NCBI RefSeq assembly: GCF_900129445.1
Contig: NZ_FQVT01000007.1
Coordinates: forward strand, 62,001-126,000
Length of the DNA: 64,000 nt
Source: Salegentibacter echinorum
Lineage (GTDB): Bacteria; Bacteroidota; Bacteroidia; Flavobacteriales; Flavobacteriaceae
Reading direction: 5' to 3'
Part shown: positions 62,701 through 64,000 of the stretch, piece by piece
How positions within the stretch are numbered: the stretch's first letter is position 1
Layout: each line of letters starts with the position of its first letter
Program-made: the position numbers and the translations under genes
The notes under the pieces: model-generated
Told to the model about the DNA's origin: nothing
What the model saw: the letters and a program-made list of their open reading frames with translations, nothing else
The model's database searches: none

Positions 62701-63142
62701 AGGCAATGAATTATTGAATATGACTCGCATGAACTTAGAGTGGAAGAGAACGACAACTGCACTCGATAGATGGACACCGGAAAATACTAATACAGATATT
62801 CCTCGAAACGGATTTTTCTACTCCCAGTATGGCGGCTATATTAATGATCACTTTATTGAAGATGCTTCATTCATACGATTGCGAAATTTGACTTTGGGTT
62901 ATACCCTTCCGTTGGAGAATAGAATCATTAAGTCATTTAGGGTTTATGCAATGGCTGAAAATCTTTTTACCATAACAGATTATTCCGGTTGGGATCCAGA
63001 AGTGGATACTAAAGCATATGAAAATGATAACATTCTTACCCAAGGAGGTAACTCTCAGAGTGCAAATGCTGGTGCAGGCTTGGATTTTAATTCCTATCCT
63101 AGTATGAAATCGTTTACCTTGGGCTTAAACATTGATTTTTAA
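59753..63142 (+). CDS. SusC/RagA-family TonB-dependent outer-membrane transporter
   Basis: A 1129-residue receptor. Signal peptide (MKLTTLCFLVSLFGLHANNS YSQ, about residues 22-44); an STN/secretin domain (VTLKLNDVQISQLLDLIENQ), which signals to FecR; a carboxypeptidase-regulatory-like domain (VTGTVTEAETGMPVPAANIL); the TonB-contact segment LDEVVVVGYG (~217-226); the plug (GGSMSIRIRGSNSVSSSNEP LYVVDGFP); and a beta barrel to the end (SFTLGLNIDF). It should import an oligosaccharide or other bulky substrate together with SusD. The substrate cannot be told. Confidence 0.94.
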   Translation: MKKLCHGITRPFALFKFNLKMKLTTLCFLVSLFGLHANNSYSQKTVTLKLNDVQISQLLDLIENQTEYHFVYKIKDVNLTRKIQVNAQDEKVSGVLEKIFKGTDTKYEFYEDQIFLTKKPAKLSSNTTPINLQETITVTGTVTEAETGMPVPAANILEIGTSNGVMTDFDGNYSIEVSEGAILKVSYIGYATQEVEVNGRNEIDIALKQDAAALDEVVVVGYGIQKKSDLTGAISSVNSEELTKGGSVSNVAQALQGKASGVSVTQNSNAPGGSMSIRIRGSNSVSSSNEPLYVVDGFPTTNGANINTDDIESMEILKDASATAIYGSRGANGVVLITTKRGKAGESTISYNGYTSIQKPIVPFDMLNSKEYMSLANDLYREIAGQENQEFGEYTQSQLDSDINTDWIEAATRNGKIQDHNIQFRTGSEKTKILSSIGYFDQEGILKNTNFSRVSGRINIDQTFNDYIKSGASVLAQRENSNYQNYAGNVLNSNVLYGILTYDPTVPVYNEDGSFGRPPGGKGDNPLANLLSRINDLQKDKFNGTLYLEVTPIKQVNIRMNAGTEIVQNKIGNYLSKASYQGSIDEGVASVTDFSLTHNLLDVVANYNDEFNDKHSLNLMGGYSYEKFINESKGANVYGFSTDLYEYNNLGAASTITDVSSYKSENMLVSFFGRANYVFDEKYLFTFTIRADGSSRFGEENKWGTFPSGSIAWRLINESFMTDQDVFSDLKLRAGYGKTGNERIGNYASYGLISNSNYTFDGITNTSGAVLSGGSPENAGLKWETTSQYNIGADIGVFHNRIHLSMDAYYKKTDDLLINVNLPFYTGYTSGLSNVGSIENKGFEFTADSKNIVGDFTWDTQLNFSLNRNKVLNLGKESEILLTSSKPFGSVSEENYAIIREGEALGSLFGYKYQGVLQEGEDYAPQPQAVPGDPKFADINGDGEITSADRTIIGNAHPKFSFGLTNNFTYANFDLSFFIYGNLGNELLNMTRMNLEWKRTTTALDRWTPENTNTDIPRNGFFYSQYGGYINDHFIEDASFIRLRNLTLGYTLPLENRIIKSFRVYAMAENLFTITDYSGWDPEVDTKAYENDNILTQGGNSQSANAGAGLDFNSYPSMKSFTLGLNIDF

Positions 63143-63160
63143 CAATCTAAGAACAACATT

Positions 63161-64000
63161 ATGAATAATTTAAATTTTAAAAAACCTTTTCTAAGACTAA
63201 TATTATTTGCGTTAATCAGTGGTTTATCTGCTGCGTGTACAGATTTGGAACCAGAGCTTTATAGCGATTTAACTACGAAAAATGCATATAATTCTGAAAG
63301 TGACATTGAAGCAGCACTAACAGGTACTTATGCTTCACTAAATCCTTACCCAGGAGATGCTTATCTTTATTATGCCGGTTACTTGATGATGCTTACGGAT
63401 TACAATACAGATATTGGGTTTTCAACAGCTGCAGGTGATCCTACCAAACATAGTAATTTTACTTACGACGATAACAGTCGGTATTTAAGATTGAATTGGC
63501 AAAATATGTATAAGGTAATTAGTAATGCAAATATGCTTCTTTCAAAAATTTCAGGTATAGAAATAGAAGAAGACAAAAAGAATGAAATAATTGCACAAGC
63601 CAGGTTTTTACGTGCCTTGTCTTATAGAGATTTAACCGACTCTTGGGGGGCGGTACCGTTAATTACCGAACCAGATAATCCAACCGAAAGTGATAATGTA
63701 CCTTTATCTTCTGTAAGTGAAGTAGATGCGCAAATTATTGAAGATTGTGAGTTTGCCATATCCCATTTACCTGAAAAGTGGGCTCCTGAATTAGGAATTA
63801 GTCGTGCTACTAAAGGAGCTGCGTTGACTCTATTGGGCAAAGTCTATATGCGCAATCATAATTATGAGAAAGCCAAAGAGTATATAGATGAAGTTTTGGA
63901 TCTTCGTGCCAAAGGAGTGTACTCTTTAAATCCAGATTTTAAAGATGAGTGGTCAGGAGATAATAAAATAGACATGGGACTTATTTTTGGTATTTTGCAC
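63161..64000 (+). CDS. SusD/RagB-family lipoprotein, 5' part (280 codons)
   Basis: It starts ATG at 63161, 18 bp after the SusC stop, and stays open to the window end. A lipoprotein signal (LILFALISGLSAAC, lipid Cys near 24) is followed by TDLEPELYSDLTTKNAYNSE SDIEAALTGTYASL and ARFLRALSYRDLTDSWGAVP LI, the SusD signature. It should cap the SusC channel on the cell surface and bind substrate. The C-terminal part is outside the window. Confidence 0.93.
   Translation, partial: MNNLNFKKPFLRLILFALISGLSAACTDLEPELYSDLTTKNAYNSESDIEAALTGTYASLNPYPGDAYLYYAGYLMMLTDYNTDIGFSTAAGDPTKHSNFTYDDNSRYLRLNWQNMYKVISNANMLLSKISGIEIEEDKKNEIIAQARFLRALSYRDLTDSWGAVPLITEPDNPTESDNVPLSSVSEVDAQIIEDCEFAISHLPEKWAPELGISRATKGAALTLLGKVYMRNHNYEKAKEYIDEVLDLRAKGVYSLNPDFKDEWSGDNKIDMGLIFGILH

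Overview
The window looks like a chromosome segment of a flavobacterium (Bacteroidota, Flavobacteriaceae). The evidence is low-GC DNA, a CTnDOT-type tra gene set, an RteC-family gene, a BfmA/DUF5712 mobilization pair, and an ECF sigma / FecR / SusC / SusD locus at the right end. All identifications were made by reading the sequence; no database search was run.

About 1-37.5 kb is most of one integrative and conjugative element (ICE A). From left to right it holds: the tail of a relaxase and a complete VirD4-type coupling protein; a five-gene (+) restriction operon (XRE regulator, type III Res, DUF1016/YhcG nuclease, type III Mod, coiled-coil membrane protein); a (-) strand type IV secretion operon in the order traE-F-G-I-J-K-M-N plus a lipoprotein; a cargo block with a TetR-MFP-RND-TolC efflux operon and a membrane nucleotide cyclase; a backbone block with a DNA adenine methylase, DnaC-like ATPase, DnaD-like winged-helix protein, excisionase-like HTH and RteC; a small cargo of MBL hydrolase, SDR and TetR; an intact IS21 element with a 7-bp target duplication; and a tyrosine integrase. 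Just beyond the integrase, at 37.47-37.52 kb, lies a 3' fragment of a tRNA-Met gene, which I read as the att site.

About 37.5-57.2 kb is a second, related mobilization region. It holds degenerate repeats, a small protein, ssb, a DUF6876-like gene, a BfmA-like accessory protein, a DUF5712 relaxase, and a second coupling protein very similar to the first. These are followed by an RloC-like zinc-hook ATPase and a type I restriction operon (broken XRE gene, hsdM, hsdS, a second DUF1016 nuclease, hsdR). It ends in an IS3-family element disrupted by an IS1182-family element with a 4-bp target duplication. No tra genes or integrase accompany this copy. The simplest reading is tandem accretion of two related ICEs at one tRNA site, with the second one eroded.

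From 57.5 kb to the end is a nutrient-uptake locus: ECF sigma factor, FecR-like anti-sigma factor, SusC-like TonB-dependent transporter with an N-terminal STN domain, and the first 280 codons of a SusD-like lipoprotein.

The most unusual non-coding signal is a 55-bp nested inverted repeat found twice, with identical geometry but different 9-nt spacers: once after the first coupling gene and once after hsdR. Other notable points are palindromes inserted at the same protein position in both DUF1016 genes, a repeat-derived in-frame insert in hsdM, and two perfect palindromes centred on GGTACC around the IS3 end.
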